From the NCBI RefSeq assembly GCF_002443255.2, contig NW_019211456.1, forward strand, positions 43,826,074-43,890,073: DNA of 64,000 nt, in the 5' to 3' direction. Made by a program: the position numbers and the translations under genes. The notes below the pieces were generated by a model that saw only the letters and a list, made by a program, of their open reading frames with translations, was not told where the DNA came from and searched no databases. Below are positions 1 through 14,800 of the stretch, piece after piece. The stretch comes from Varroa destructor (taxonomy: Eukaryota > Arthropoda > Arachnida > Mesostigmata > Varroidae). Within the stretch, counting starts at the first letter, position 1; each line of letters starts with the position of its first letter.

Positions 1-3000
1 AGTGTCAGACATACGCTCGAGCGTCGTCGTTGCAATTGCGTTACTTCCAACGTTAGGGATTGTCGTAGCGTTTTCAGATAGAGTTAAACGACTTTTGACT
101 GGTCAAACGGGAGCGACGAGCCCTGGCTGACTCGGTCAATGCCGTCAGCCAGTAAGACAGTGTTAATCGGGCGACGACTTTAGGCAGAAGGGGAAACGAC
201 AAAGGGTGACTTCAGTGGGGCTTAACGGCATCAACGCTCGTCTCCGCAATGGTGTTTCGTATATCGATTCCATTCTATAACTGCTCGACAAGAACGAACT
301 CAAATCTTTGTTGAAACAATAAGCTGAGCTTGAGTAATAATTTAGCTTGCCAAAAAGAAACCCTTTCTGCATACCGTAGAGAGAGAAATTGATATACGCA
401 GGCCTTGTTGCCACACCTGCCATTGTCGTGAGCTACGAAGGCAGCGGTAAGGCGGGATATCCGTAGTTCCTATTTACCTACCATAATTTTTCATCATTTG
501 GATTTTTTTTTCTAAATAAAAATCACAGCTTGATTATATGACGAGTAAAGATAGAAAACTAAGTTCATCTGTTCCAGTTCACTGTGACATAACGGATATA
601 ATCGCGTACCTACCCGTTTCGATTTGTAACAATAAGATTTAGTGCTGTTTTTACTAATGGCACGTACACTGATTTTGTATGTACATGTTTAAGGTCATGC
701 AATATACTACATAATAGTAAGATAATAATAATCATGCCAAGAACAATAAAAATTGCGATAAGATTGATCCGATGGCAGCCGTAACGGCGAACAGATTTTT
801 CGGCACGACGCCGAAATGTCGGATATTTAGACCGAGAATTACCGATTATTTTATAGCCTGTACCTGGTGGTGTACAAACGCTGTGCAGCCTTCTGAGATG
901 CTGTTGTGTAATGATATCTATAAGTATATTTCCCTGTTCGCGTTATTGTGTAGACGCCCGCAGGGGCTGCATGTATAGCCGCTATCCAAATTGTCCGGAC
1001 AATAGCAACGGAGCTACAAGCTTTAAAGTTCTTGTAGAAAATAATTGCGTACGTAATATTGTAGTAGATGAACCCATATATCCAGATAGTAGACGAACGA
1101 TCTCACCAGTCGAAGTCTGAATTCGTTAACTTCAGCCAGCTCTTCGTGTGAATAAGCTAAATGTACAATAACATCGCTGGTTATGAAGTGCGAATAAGGC
1201 CATAATTAACACATCCGCATTAAGGCACTGGTAAAAACTGCTGAAAATGTAAATCCGTATATGAGAAATAGGTAGTCATCGTATGAACAATTATAACATG
1301 TATAGCGCAATGTCTCTATTACTATTACTAACGTTTATTTATGTTTTTGTTACATATTAAGTACATGAAGACCTGGTTTAATTGGTTACCTTCTTTAGCC
1401 TTCCTCGCATAGAAATTTTCTCTTGGGAAATCAACCCTATTTTTCTATATTAGAAATTTCACAGTCGAATAACCATCCCAGCTGCAGGCCAATAGATGAA
1501 TCGAACAGTTGTTAAAAAAAGCTATCGAAAAAGAAGTTCTATGTTTTGATGACGGTGACGCTATTGCTGATGATGGCCGACGAATCCTCATTTCAGGGCC
1601 TTTAAAGACACGCTACGCAAAGCAGGATCATAGCCGGCTAAATTCGTCGAAGCAGCAAAACTAATCTCTTGCTCGAGTTATTGACCATATGGGCGCTTGT
1701 AGTCGTAGCTGGCGATCCGGAGGTTGATTCCCTAATAAAGATGGTCTCTGCTCGTTTCCGCTTGAGGGCGCCACGTAAACATGCTGTTGAGTTAATGTCT
1801 ACATTGTTGCTATCGTTCAGAGCGGTGTGTATGAACTAACAGCGTTGTTATTACTAGCTGAGGCGGCAATGTTGTGTCTACTATCTAATAGAATGTACGC
1901 TCTTGTTTCTTAGCTGCTATACAGTTACCCCAGTTGCCCGCTAAACATTACTCAGTACAATACCCTGCCGAGGTAGTTGGCCTTCAGTGTGTCAAATGCT
2001 ATACTCTGTGGTTTTTGCTCGAACTTGCGGTGGCCCACATGTATTTGGTACACTCGTTATTTCAGTGAGATTTTGTTGGCTATCCAGAGTTGTGGCGCAA
2101 CGTTAGCTACAACAGCAGCGGGAGCAGTGCACCCCCCGTACAAAAAAAACAACGATGAGCCGCGGCAAAAATCATGCTGTACACAGCACTAATAGGGAGG
2201 CTCTACACACAAATGCAGAAGGAGAACAAGCACTAACAGCAATGGCTGCAGTAGCTGCCGTGCAGAGATCGAGCGTTTGCCTGTTGACTCTTTTGCCGGA
2301 GACGGCCCAACTCCTGCGCGCATTCTTCCTCCTCGCCTTTGTCTTCTTTTTTATTTCCGTGGTTCGCCTACTTGGCCACAACAGTACCGGAGCTTCTGAT
2401 CTATCAACGATTCTCGATGAACGCTTCTGTGCGGCGCTTCACGAGAAAACTTGATTTGGCTTCATGCGGACCTCGGCTTACACACTGGCGCCTGATGAAA
2501 CATTTGATCGTTTCACCGATGGCTGGTCGGCTTTCAACGAAGTGGCTCACTGTGACGTGCTGCTCATAAAGCGATGGCCGTGCTCAGGTTGTTGTCCATG
2601 TTAACCAGCTTGTCCGTCCACATTATACCCTACATCCTTTGAATTTATTCAATGATTTAATTTAACGGACAGAGATGCGTCCGTCCGGCGAGCATCCGCT
2701 GGCCCTGCGTCGCCGCTATGGAAGAGTAGCTTCCGCTCTAAAAGCCCAGTTTTTTTCGTAACCAGATCGAAAAAATGCCTAGGAAAAAAGGTGTCAATAG
2801 GAATTAAGTTTTCCATTGTTCTTTGATGTTTTTCTTACCCCTCACAGTTTCGATACACATGTCTGTTACACCTGAGAAGAGCGGAAGCTGGACACAGCCC
2901 TAAAGTGGTATGAGGTGTCGCTTGTACAAAACAACCCGTAACCGACTTACTCGCGAGCCGTATTACTTAACAAAAGGTCGTTGGTCTTGTCAAATCTATT

Positions 3001-5509
3001 GGTAAGCTAAAGAGTCGTTAGTGAGAATTTCAACACAATTTTGTATTCGCTATTCAATAGCTGCACAGAACCAACTCGAAAAGAAACGCTTGATGATCAA
3101 CTTAGCCATTGTTACTGCTCCTTGTTAACGTCACCGTTGACGTATACACCGTCTACAACTACACCCCACGTGTCCATTTTCCCATGATGTATCAGAGAAT
3201 CTACTCTCTTCTCGTGTTTGACTTTCACGCGCCAAACTTTTCTCTAGCACTCTCTTATACCTAGTCCAGTCTTCCGTTCTCGCCTCTAGTTGCATCTTAC
3301 TTATCTGTCCGATTCCATTTTACCTTTCGGCAGCGGCCGACCGCTAGCTAGCGCCGCGGTTAAGCATCGTTACCCCCAGATAGCGCGATCTGTCCACGGC
3401 AAAACGTTCTATCTATCGCTTTATCGTACCGCGAGAGATAAACGGGCCTCACTCTTTTGTTTTCGGCATCTCAACAGTGGCTGCTTTTGCCTATCCTCTA
3501 CATGAGCCGTATTACCCCACAATGCTATCCATGAAAAATCGAAATATTGAAATGAATGTATCACGACCAGCTGACAACAACGGAAAGAGGGAAACGAGCT
3601 AGGAAGAAAAATCAGGAAAATTATATTCTCTCGTACTATTCACTCTGATTATCATTTTCGTTTACATTATATCGTATTATGATGATTATAGCAGTAATAT
3701 GCTACTTCGTACTCGTACATTTATTATGCGCTAGCCACTCTCTCGTCATCTCTCCCTTTCTATATATGTATATATATAGAACGAGAGAGATCTTCGTTTG
3801 CATGTGTTGGTAAATGCGACCATGTCCAATGGCAGACGGTACAATGGAGCCGCTTTATGGCTGCGCTTTGGCTTTGCCTCTACGGTGTTTTCAATAATAC
3901 AATGATATCATAGTCATCAATATTGCTACTTTAGCGCGAGAGACAGATGTTTTGCTCACTGTTATTAACGCAATTTTCTATTTGGCCTTATTAATGCGTT
4001 AATAACATCTCAGATACCCCCATTGACGTAATTTATAGAGAGAAAGGATGGGAAAAAATTGAAGCTAAAATCTATCGGCGCGTTAGAGTCATTGTACAGA
4101 AGTGGCGACACCAACGGCGCAGTGACCTTCTGCGGTAAGTAGTAAGCGCTTAGCGTCAGGGGTATAGCACCGCAGCAGTAGACGCCTGCCCCTAACAATA
4201 ACATCAACAACAGAATCGCGTCGCTCAACAGAGGTTGTCGTCACTACAGTCATGATGGTAATGACAGACTTTGTAGTAATTGCTGTAACAGCATTTAGGT
4301 AACTCTTCGAGTCTCGTTTCCATATTGCTTCATTAGCAATCTTTTTTGAGTGATCATGCAGTCTGTCCAGCCGGCGGATCCACATAGGCCCTCACATAGC
4401 CGCATCATTATAGACTCAGCTTAGCTTGCTGACCCGATGACTAAAAGCAAATAGATAACGAATAAAAATCGATCGGTTACTACGAGTACTGGCGAGTATT
4501 CCGCTATATATTTACGTCTGTTCCGTTACTTCTGCATCGTCTGCCTTTTGGTCGGTTCTTAACGCGAGCGATATTGTACTATTTATAATGTAACTGCTCG
4601 ACTTAAACAGAAGATCCGCCCCGGTTAACTAGCCGCCAGCGCGACCCGCTTCGACCCGCTATCGTCGTTCGGTTCTTTGAAGAAGATGTTTACTTCAGCG
4701 TAAAAAGAGCATTGTCTCACATATGGCATGTATCTCGTTTTGTGTCCCTGCGTAATCGAACGCAGTTTTGTCATGCAGGAACGATAGCTACAAGCAAAAC
4801 GCTATTTCCAACAAGTGGCGACAGCCGGTCTTTCACATGTTTACACCGATAAGCTAGTATCGGTAGCAACGCTTAGTTATGAGACTGTCCGCTTTCTAGT
4901 TATGACCATTTTCGGCCCCTCAACGTTGAATTTTGTGCGCGTCTTAAAAGGCAAAACAGAGCGACGCGTATGACGGTTCCAGTATTCTCGTCACGTAAAC
5001 GGCGGGATGGCATGATTCGTCGTAGCATCCGTTGTTTGTTCCTAAACAATTTTATGGGCGTTCGGGAAAACTTTTATGGGCAAGATACTGCTAATGCTGG
5101 ATTTGAACATGTTAGTGGTATACCTGAGTCAGCACCTAATACATATCGGAAGAAAAACAGCATGAGAACAGACTTCGAGCTGGGGAGACATATATTGAAT
5201 GTTGAGAAAGCAGCACTTTTTAGATATTTCGTCTATTTACAGGCTGGTACTTAGCGGGCAGAGAACTGAAAGGGCATGTATACATTGACGCTAGTATCAT
5301 ACAATACTGCGACCAATTTCCGAGCTTTCGAAGATTCGATGTATGTAAAATTATACGAAATGCATTAATGCACATGCTAACAAAATATACCGACGAAGAC
5401 TTTCTACTAAATATTTACCTTTTTAGAAGAGCCAGCTTATCTCTGACATCATTAACAGGCCTCAGTTCTGAGTTTAATTACTCTCATTTTGCTCGTCTTT
5501 GTTCTACAG
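1..5509. other. Non-coding: upstream or intronic DNA of prickle
   Basis: No exon here could be recognised with confidence. The stretch ends in the polypyrimidine-rich splice acceptor (TTTGTTCTACAG) of the first visible prickle exon, so much of it is probably intron or 5' flank of that gene. It has short unrecognised open frames (for example 4970-5254, plus strand), none with a domain I know. A small hairpin with 9-base arms lies at 3738-3789 around a TA-rich loop. An upstream prickle exon ending in phase 2 is required by the acceptor at 5510 unless transcription starts nearby, but I could not identify it. Confidence 0.5.
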
Positions 5510-5873
5510 GAAAGTTTGTCGTAACTGTCGATGTCCACGCGAGGACCATCAGCAGTCGGGCTCCACAGCCAACATGGCCGAGGTCGAACGGCTCATGCTC
5601 CCGGCGCCCCCGCAGCATATGATGACCTCGCCCACGTCTTCAGGATCTACTGCAGCCGTGGGCGCTAGCGGAGCTTCTGGAACAGCTACGGCGTCTGCTG
5701 GAGGAGCGGTGTCGAACTCTTCGCAGCAGGCGACAACGGGGGGCCAAAATGGTCATGGCCCTCAGCAGGCACCGTCCCCAGAAATGGGCTCAGGACATCG
5801 ACAAAGTGACGATGATAGCGGATGCGCGCTCGAGGAGTACACTTGGGTACCTCAAGGACTCAAGCCGGAACAA
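5510..5873 (+). CDS. pk: prickle exon: N-terminus and first part of PET domain
   Basis: The exon is bounded by acceptor TTCTACAG (ending 5509) and donor CAA|GTACGT (5874). It enters in phase 2 and leaves in phase 0. Its first residues form a Cys-x2-Cys-x-Cys-Pro-Arg-Glu-x-His cluster of the kind found in some Prickle and Testin N-termini. An Ala/Ser/Gly-rich stretch follows, then the hallmark [19 protein letters not shown] with KPEQ, the start of the PET domain. The first strong in-frame ATG is at 5574 (context CCAACATGG), but the frame stays open 5' of it to the acceptor, so a longer isoform starting in an upstream exon is likely. PET domains mediate membrane association and protein contacts in Prickle. 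The rest of the domain lies 19.6 kb downstream. Confidence 0.9.
5574..5576 (+). promoter_or_regulatory. pk: Candidate prickle start codon with strong Kozak context
   Basis: The ATG sits in CCAACATGG, with A at -3 and G at +4, and is in frame with the PET and LIM exons. It would give a protein starting [13 protein letters not shown]. It could be the start of a short isoform, or an internal methionine if the upstream Cys-rich codons (5511-5573) are translated from an unseen 5' exon. Conservation of the Cys cluster argues that at least one isoform starts further upstream. Confidence 0.5.
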
Positions 5874-8800
5874 GTACGTATTTTCTACTGGCCACAATTC
5901 GATTCTTGATCACGAAGCGTATGCACCAATATGGCGATTTCGACAATGCCGACGGTGGCAATAACAATACGCTTTCGGTCATCAACCGCTGTTGGAAAAA
6001 GACAGTAGGTAAAGTCATAGCCGGAAACGCCTTTAAATAATTGTAGAATAAGACTAAACTGGTAGTAATGGCGCGATACGGCTTTCACTGGCCACTGTGT
6101 ATAGTCTATGAACGTACCACATTATATATAAAGCCCGCACACCCTCAACCCAATGCGAAATAGGCTCTCCAAATAAATCAAATATTATTATATGCATCCA
6201 TAATGCGCGAGTGGCACCTAACACCAGTTCCAAGATGAATATGACGATGTAGCCCTCCAGCAGGAACAGCCACTTCATCTAACTTATAGATGAGTGAACG
6301 GCAATCGCGTATATCGTATCGCTGAAAACATTATGACCAATTATGGAAACATTACGAAGACATATATGATGTTGGATTGGAACTGATCCAATCTTATGGA
6401 GGGCTAGCCGGTACTGGAGGACCAGCAGACGAACAAATAACCAAAGAAAAGGGGCCAGTGGTAAACTGTATAGAGACATAAAAGAAATGGGACTTATCCA
6501 AGAGAAAAAATGTACAGCACTATGGCGCGATGTTGTTGATACCTGCTTAAGTAGATATTTGTTTTGGTAGTGAGCGTATACGCTTACCAACGATCATCTT
6601 CACTGTACGCTCAAAGGCGAGACCACAGGCTGATCCTGAGGGGCAGTACTACTCGATTTGGTACTTGACCCAGTTTCTTGACTTTACTATTGGCTAGGGG
6701 CTTCTACCCATTTTCTCTACAGCCAGTAGTTGATTAGCGGCGGCGTGTTTTTCTCACAACTTATACCTGCTTTCCTGATTAGCATATTTGTAACTCATAA
6801 TGAAAGCGGAATAGCAGCAAACTGACTACGCTACCAATGGCAGTGGTTCAAGAAGAAATCTGGTTAGCTGAGAGCAGCGTCAATCGGAACTTCATTCGTT
6901 TGATGGACTCCGGTTTAGACCACCGCCCCAACTGCGGTCGCGGCCATTGCCTTCATTGACGACGATAATGTTGGAGCTGTCGTCGCACAGCGTTGGCTGG
7001 AACATGGAGTGCGTCAATTATGTTATCGTCGTCACGAACTTCAGCAGGGGCGTTTGTTTAGCATCGGCGTTACCGGCACGTGCTGGGTCAGAAACCGTAA
7101 TGGTGGTGTGAAAGAAAGGGTAAACGAGTAAGCCGGTGGATGGCATGAACTAAAAATGATCGTAAAAACAAGGACAAATGGGAAGCCTGCCACGAAGTTA
7201 AACTTGACTATTGAAAAGAAAATATAATAAAAAGCATTAGCACTTATCTGACCTTCGTCGTTCTCTCTTTCCCGCGCACTTAATTATCTAGCTTTTGCGA
7301 GTTTCATACTATCTAGGCAGTCATGTCTGTTGAAGACGATGCGATTTCAAATGCAAGAGATCCACTTAATTATATAACAGCCATCCGAAGTCAATATCGA
7401 TGGACTACTTGTGACGATAATTATAACAGCTGCCACTACATACATGTATAATGAATACGTATTCTGGTCTTGCTCGTTAAATTGCCCTTGGCATTTTTGC
7501 TGTTGCTTTTTGCTGCGTCCCAGGGATGACCGTTATGGGCACAGTCAATCAAGATCTGTTCGAGTGTAAAACCAGTGGAACACCATTAAGTGTACGCATC
7601 CGTTAACAACATTAGATGTGTACTATATGATGTCTATTGAACACTACAATTTTTCGCAGGGCAGCAGTAAGATAGCCGAATATCTTAACGCGATAAATAA
7701 TTATGGTATCTAGATGAACAGCTGGTCGCTTTGTCAGGCCGAAAAAAAGGACAACCATCTTTTAGATTAGATGCAGCAGAAGTGAAAAGTCTAGCAACGT
7801 TACGTATGATTGGTCTGGTCCTTGGTAGCGTCTAGATATTGTTCGAGCCGACAACCGAAGCCGGAGATATAAGGGAATATGTTTGTGGGAAAAGAAAGAA
7901 AAAAAGACCAAAAGAGATTGATACGCAGCTGGCTGATTTTTAAGGAAAACGTAAATAGATCGTAGTAGAGAAAAGCTGTATCTAATTTCGTTGTTTGTGT
8001 CCCCTATCACGTCAAACCTACTCGATCGGGTTAACTGAAAGGAGATATATCTCTCTCAGTAGATATAATATAATGATAATATTATGATATAGTAATATTG
8101 TACAGTAAATGAAAAAAAGCTACCATCTATCAAAGATATTTATCCATCGCTAAAGTCTATGTGTCTCATTCACATATTCCACGATCATACCATGAGCTTG
8201 CGTAACGTAAAAATTATTACAAATTACTTTTTACCTAACGTGCCGTGTCAAATATGTGCAGATCTGACCCGGCTAGACCGGCTGCCCTACACCGCCGCTG
8301 TCAATACCGGTCCGGCCACTTCGAAACACAAAAATGGCTTTATTGATTATTGTCCCGCCCAGTTAAGAGATTACTTCAGGTGCGTCTACAACCCCCGCAG
8401 CGTTTGCAATTTCAGTCGTTCTTCTGCTTTCAGCTCATCATCTTCAGCAGCATTGTCATCATTTGTGGCTTTTGTACCTGCTACCGTTGTCCATCCTGTC
8501 GCTCGGGGGCATCCCACTCCACAACGTAACATGTAACGACACAAAAACGTCCATTCGACAAAAAGTGGCCTTACGTCTCGTTGACTGGTTTGCGTAATCC
8601 TACAGTGTTGCATGTTACATGAAAGGTTTCTCGTGCTCACACACATGGCCATCGCGACGTATTTTTCGGCCTACTTGACCACTGGGTTATGGTAGAGTGA
8701 TTATTGTATCAATGTAGAAATCCCATATAGTTACGTACAGCCAGACGTGTTGGTGTTAGCAACACCTACATATATATAATCGTGGGAGAATTGTGAATAG

Positions 8801-11800
8801 TGTCTAATAGATTTTTAAGTAAAAACGAAAACCATACTTACGCCATTTCTGCAAAGTGGGCTTCCACTGAACGTGAGGACATCACGCTCCGTGCAGCAGA
8901 AATAATGAGTCCTGTAATTTTTAATGCTGTGGCTGTCCTTAAAAAAAGCAAAGCTATCACTCTTCGATAACACTGCCATTTCGCTGAACGAAAATCTATT
9001 CAAAGCCCTTTCTGCGTCGGATAGAAGAAACGTAGGACCAACTTAGGCCTATCCAGTGCGTGAAACAAGTGACAAGCGGTAACATCAACATGTTGACATT
9101 ACCTGTCTAAAATTTAAGAAGTATTAATACAATCTGAGATTCTACGTATTATATATGGTTCGTCGTCGGAAAGGCCGCTTCCTGTTTGTATAGCGTCATA
9201 TGGTACTGTTTTCGTCCGGTTGAATTTCATTTGACTGAATTTTACTATCGCAGAACATGGAAAGGCTTGCGCCTGTTTCATGTAGGCGATACCGAAAATT
9301 GTTTAATAAAAATCTAATAAATTGCAATTGACAGCGTTGATCCTGCAATCAGAACTAAAAATCACCGATTTCACCAATATCGCCCTTCCTATATATATTG
9401 ATATGATGAAATGATAATGCCATATGTGTGGACATGGAGTTCTACGTTAAGATGTCCTTTGCCGATTTGTTCGTTACATTAAAAGTGGTTTTATCCGATA
9501 ATTGGATCACTAGATCTGATCGTGGCAAGCGTTGTGCTATATATGTATATATATTGTGTACTTTACGTATTTTTATTTATTGAAGTGAATTAGTCCATCT
9601 GGCCGGTCCTTATTCGATGTCGGTGCATTTGACTTGGCCTGCTGTTGCCGGTGGAACGGACGAAGTCCGTCCGAAGATTAAACAGCGTTTAAAAAACGAG
9701 GTCTGTGGAAAGGGCTGAAGTCCAATCAACTGTTGTCAACGTCAAATACTTCATCAATCTAATCTGTACTGTCTGTTTCGGGCCACTTACGAATAGATGA
9801 TAAAAAAACAAACGAAAGAAAGAAAGAGAGGCCAAATTATTTGTAAAAGATGTTAACGTCCAGTGATTTTTAATGCATACATTTTTTTACTGAATATATT
9901 ATGTCACGTGTATCGCTATGCCAGGATTTGAGTTCATTAGTTTAAACATCAACTTTTGTTCGATAGCATATCTGCTTTTTGGAATCGGTACCAGATCGGC
10001 TGGCCTAGCACGGACCTGAACTAGGTCGAAAGGATCAACACTGATTGTACCGCCGGCATATAATTTAATCGTCCAATGGATGGAGTGTTACTCAAAGGCG
10101 TCGTATGGAAGCCATTGTGTTTCTCTTCGTTCGTCAACTAAGATCTTCTCAGCGCATTCGGTTTCAAAATATCACTTTTTGTCGTTGTCGTTGTTCTTGC
10201 GCCTTCGTATCACTCACAAATTTGTTACAAGTATGATTCAATCTATGGGAACAATCTGCAGCGACTACGGAAGCTTGTCACGGTACCTTCGTCGTGTCCA
10301 CAAGCACCAGCATTCACAGCAGGACGGTTCTGCCGAAGGAGCCAGGTGAATGGCTAGCACCTTAGGAATGGCTAGCGAACTGGCTGGCCTTTTTCTATTC
10401 GTAGCGATACACCAACCGCATATATGCTCTGATTATCATTGTGGCTTGTGTTTGTTGCGTATCTCTACGTGCATGAAAACGTGCGCGTGTCTAAACATAG
10501 GTTCGCTTCGGCCAGTAGATCCTTCGTTGGCAAAACAGGACTTATCCCGGTAAGTCACCGCTACACGGTCACACATGGAAGACGAACGGATGACCAAAGA
10601 AGGCTTGGCAGTTTGTGCTTACTGCTCAGCGCAGTCGTCAGCAATAGAAACGCCGCGAAACGATAAGGCCACTCCCAAATGTCGGTCTGCTTAGATAAGT
10701 GTCGGCCACTGCACGACATCATAGGCTTCAGGTGACGCTGCTGGTGCTCAGGGTGACGACTATAGTACGACCAGCTGTAGCACAATTGCATGCAATGCAA
10801 TTGCGCGCATTTTGGCCTATCCCTCAACCAGCAGCAACATCCTTTGGGAGTCTGCGGCAGTGTCGACCGAAGCGCCTTCGGACCCTGTTTGGCGCGCACC
10901 CATCACAGGCCAGATCTTAGCCAAAACAAGCGTATCTTCAATAAAATGTTATGGATAGATAAATGGACGCCAGAGCTATCGTTTGAATCCAGAAAGCCTA
11001 GAGAGATTTGCTGGTTTGCTTTTATTGCATCTTGGTAATAAGCGAGACCCAAGTAGATGGCAGTAACAAAAGGAAGCATTCGTGTTACAGTGTTTGAGCA
11101 AGCTTTACGACTTCGACGCTGTTTATCCTGAACGAATGTGCCTCGTTATATCGAAGTAGAACTTCAAGAACGGTATAACTAGCATTCATTCGACTGATAA
11201 CTTAAGCGCTTGTGTAAATAATTAATAGCCGAAGCTTGGAGGGTTGTGGCCAGATAAGCGATCGTGTGCGGTATCGCTCGAACTGATCAACTTCTCTCTT
11301 TCTTCGTTGATATATTCTTTCAAGCCAATACATAAACGTTGCATGACATCCGTGGCTATGATGATTACTCCAAATGCGTATGAAGAGTGTCAGAAGAAGC
11401 ATATATTTAGCTGAAATAGTGCGACTACGCACGACGTAAATAAGAGCTCTCCACGCGGTATTTTTAATTGGATCTATAGTATTGATAGCAAGCTAAAAAG
11501 GATATTTACTTGTATAGAAGAAGCGTTTTGCAATATCCTAAATATCTCACTTGGTATGTAACATCATATTAGATATTATCTCACGTTAATCGTGTCGTAC
11601 ATATCGCACTATATCGCATTTAGCTGCGTACGGATCCGGCATTTCCAGGACTCCACCCAAGGACAATGCATTTTCAGGACGTTTTCCGCTTCAACGAAAA
11701 AATCTACACGATGTCTCAATTCTTGTTCAGTATGAGGCTATTTCTACGGGCAAGTTTGCCATTGTTTCCGTTGTTATTACGTTTATGCACAGAGTAGAAC

Positions 11801-14800
11801 CTGCCCGTATAGCGCGTATCGCTGTATCTTGCTCTGTGTCTTCTACCACTACTGCTGCTGCTGTTAAATAACAGAAGTAGAATAGGGAAAAAGATCGTTG
11901 GATATAAACGTATGTTTTCAAAGTCGATTTAGTATAAAACTCTACGTTTTTATTTTTTTTCGCTGGCTTATTTTCCTTCTTTTATCTCTCATCTAACGGA
12001 CGACGCTTGTACAACTGCGTTATACTGTGACATCTTTGTCTATTGGGCATAATATTGCTGTTGAAGTGTAGCAAAGTCGACCAAAGTCATGTTGTCATGG
12101 CGAAGCGTTCTTGTTTTGCTTTGTTTTTTACGCTCTCGCTGTTTGAAAGGTCACCCGACTGCAACGCACAGGCGTCAGTTCCGCTAAACGCTGGAGACGG
12201 CCTGCAGCGGCAGCTAGACACGGTCCGAGACGTAGACAGATAGACGGGTCCAAAGACAGGTATATAGACGAAATGCTCCAACAGGATGGCTGAACCGCTC
12301 TGCCATGAACGACAGGAACCGCGGCGGGCAGTACGACGGGACAGAAAGAACGACCAATAATAGTTAGAAGCGATAGTACATGCGCGTTAACACATACTGG
12401 CGGGGTGTGGAACCGCATTGCTTTGCAGGAAGACTCTGGGACGTAAAGAAGGATTCTGGACGCAATGACCTTTTCTACAATCAACCGTGGCAACGCGTAA
12501 AGCAGTGATCATCCTTGTGGTGATACATCGAAGGTCTGACTATGCCAAAGCCGGGTCGACTCGTTTGTTTGCACCTTTCATCAGATTACTTTCGGTCTTA
12601 TTCGTCTGGCGGATAGAACCGAGGCAGTACGCCAACGGTAAAATGAGAGGCGAAATGGAAAACGTACTATTCAATTTGGTCAGCGGTTTGTTTGCCAACA
12701 GTGTCTACCTCAAGCAGGGATCATCTCTTGTCCTTTCGCAAAAATGCCTCCTTTCATACGTGAGTACAATTCAACGTCATGTTTGACACGTTTTGTCTAC
12801 GCGTCACACGATGATCATCAGTAGGACCCGATGTTAATCGGTGACGATCAGCTGTGTGCACATAGGCCACTTAATACGACATAATCAAACACTGTTAAGA
12901 GGTCACAACCGCTTATGACTGCACAGTCGAAAAGGAAGAGAACACCGTTCAGCGTACGCATGCACACAGAGACAGAGCTTTCTCTATAAGCAATGCGATT
13001 TAGCAGAAGCGAAATGATAATTCTATGGATAATGTATATATTCATAGACATTAGACGCACACGTATCTAGAGATATAATGATCGATATAATACAACACGC
13101 GGCAACGGCCAACACGAAACTATTTGGCTGACATAGTAATTGGCTTGATAAAGCCCAGTCGGTTTATCCTGGCGTCCTTTTGTGGATCGTCCCTCCTTAG
13201 TGCAATTTTCAAACGTCGTTAGGCCTGCGCTACGCGTGCTAGACGAACATTTATAACGACTAATCAGCAATCCGTCTCTCAGGTACTATTTTCTAATCAC
13301 CGCTTCTGTCATTGCTGTTACAACGCCAGAATCAGCGGACTTTGTGGGACCCCCCCTGACGAAAAGGCAAATGTCTCAATTATTGTGATTATTATTTATA
13401 TGGACATATATATCTCTATAGATCTCTCCTGTTATATGTTTTCTCAGTACTGATCTATGGATGATCGAAGCGTCCATTCATCACACGTAGGGTTATGGCG
13501 AGAGAAGCGGACGTTGCATGACAGCAGAATGGTATTGCACGCCAAACGTTACATTCGGCCAATTTAAGTTCGGCGACTATTGCTACCGCCGTTTCTCGAC
13601 TGTAAACCGGTACGGCCTTCATCTTCATGTGTGATCGTAAGTTATTGTCGTTACTCGAACACTAAACAACGTTAGATGACGCAATCATCGATTAAATTGG
13701 TTTTCTTATAGTGTAACTATGACCAAATCCTTGTTGACACTAGGGAAGACTTGGCACTCCTTGTCGTGCTTCTGTCATCTACTTAATTTTTTCGTTCTTG
13801 TTTAAGGTGAGCTACGTAGGCGTGGCTTATAGATAGAAGGTACACACACACTCAATGAAGTCACGGCGGCCGACGGACAACGAAATTATCTGTGTATTGC
13901 TTTGGCTGGAACGATGCCAACGATATATATGAGCAAGATTTTGATATGGCGACGGTGCTGACAATGGTGATAATCAAAACCCATAACAGAGCGCAATAGA
14001 AAACATATACAAGTACGTGTATGTCGTCACCTGCGCGAAGAACCAGTTACCCCAGATCACACGAAAGGATGTCATCGTCGATGTTATTGTCAAGTCTGGG
14101 TCAGATTAACAGTTTTGTTGTTATTAGCATGGTAGTTGTTGTTGGCGGCATTGATGATTGTAATTATAAAGTAGTAAGAAGTTGATTAATAATACGATAC
14201 GACTTTTCGAATGACTGAACATCCAGTTGGTATAGCACATGATCAACAGCTGCACCAAATGAAGAGCTGTTGTATTGAAGAACCTACACAGCGAATCTTT
14301 CTCAGCTCCCATATAGCCGCTATCTTCGCTGATAGTGTCAACTCATTCTAGGTAAGATCTTCCGATCTACCCGGATACAATGCGCGGGTGAAAGAGACAA
14401 AGGAAGCATTGTACCGACATCATTTTGCGAACGAGACTATCTATCTACAATAAATATTCTACCACAGTAGACTATCGTGGTGTCATGCAGCGAAGGGCCG
14501 AGTCACCCTACCAGGAATATGTCATTATGCCATACTGATATCTCTAAGCCATCAGCCAGATCAATGGCGACGAATTCGAGCTCAGTTAACCTATAGCGAT
14601 TGCAACTTCCACGAAATCCGTCCGTTCTCGGATAGCTTTGAATATACGTCACACGTCGGGTTTTCTATTAGCTAGATGATTCTATAACTACTATTTTAGT
14701 CTGGCAGTCCGCTTTACATGGTCCGCTAAGTAATTGTTATCGACGAAGAGATACTCCACAATAATAAGCGTCGCAGCTTCAGTTTGACCCGGTTTCATTC

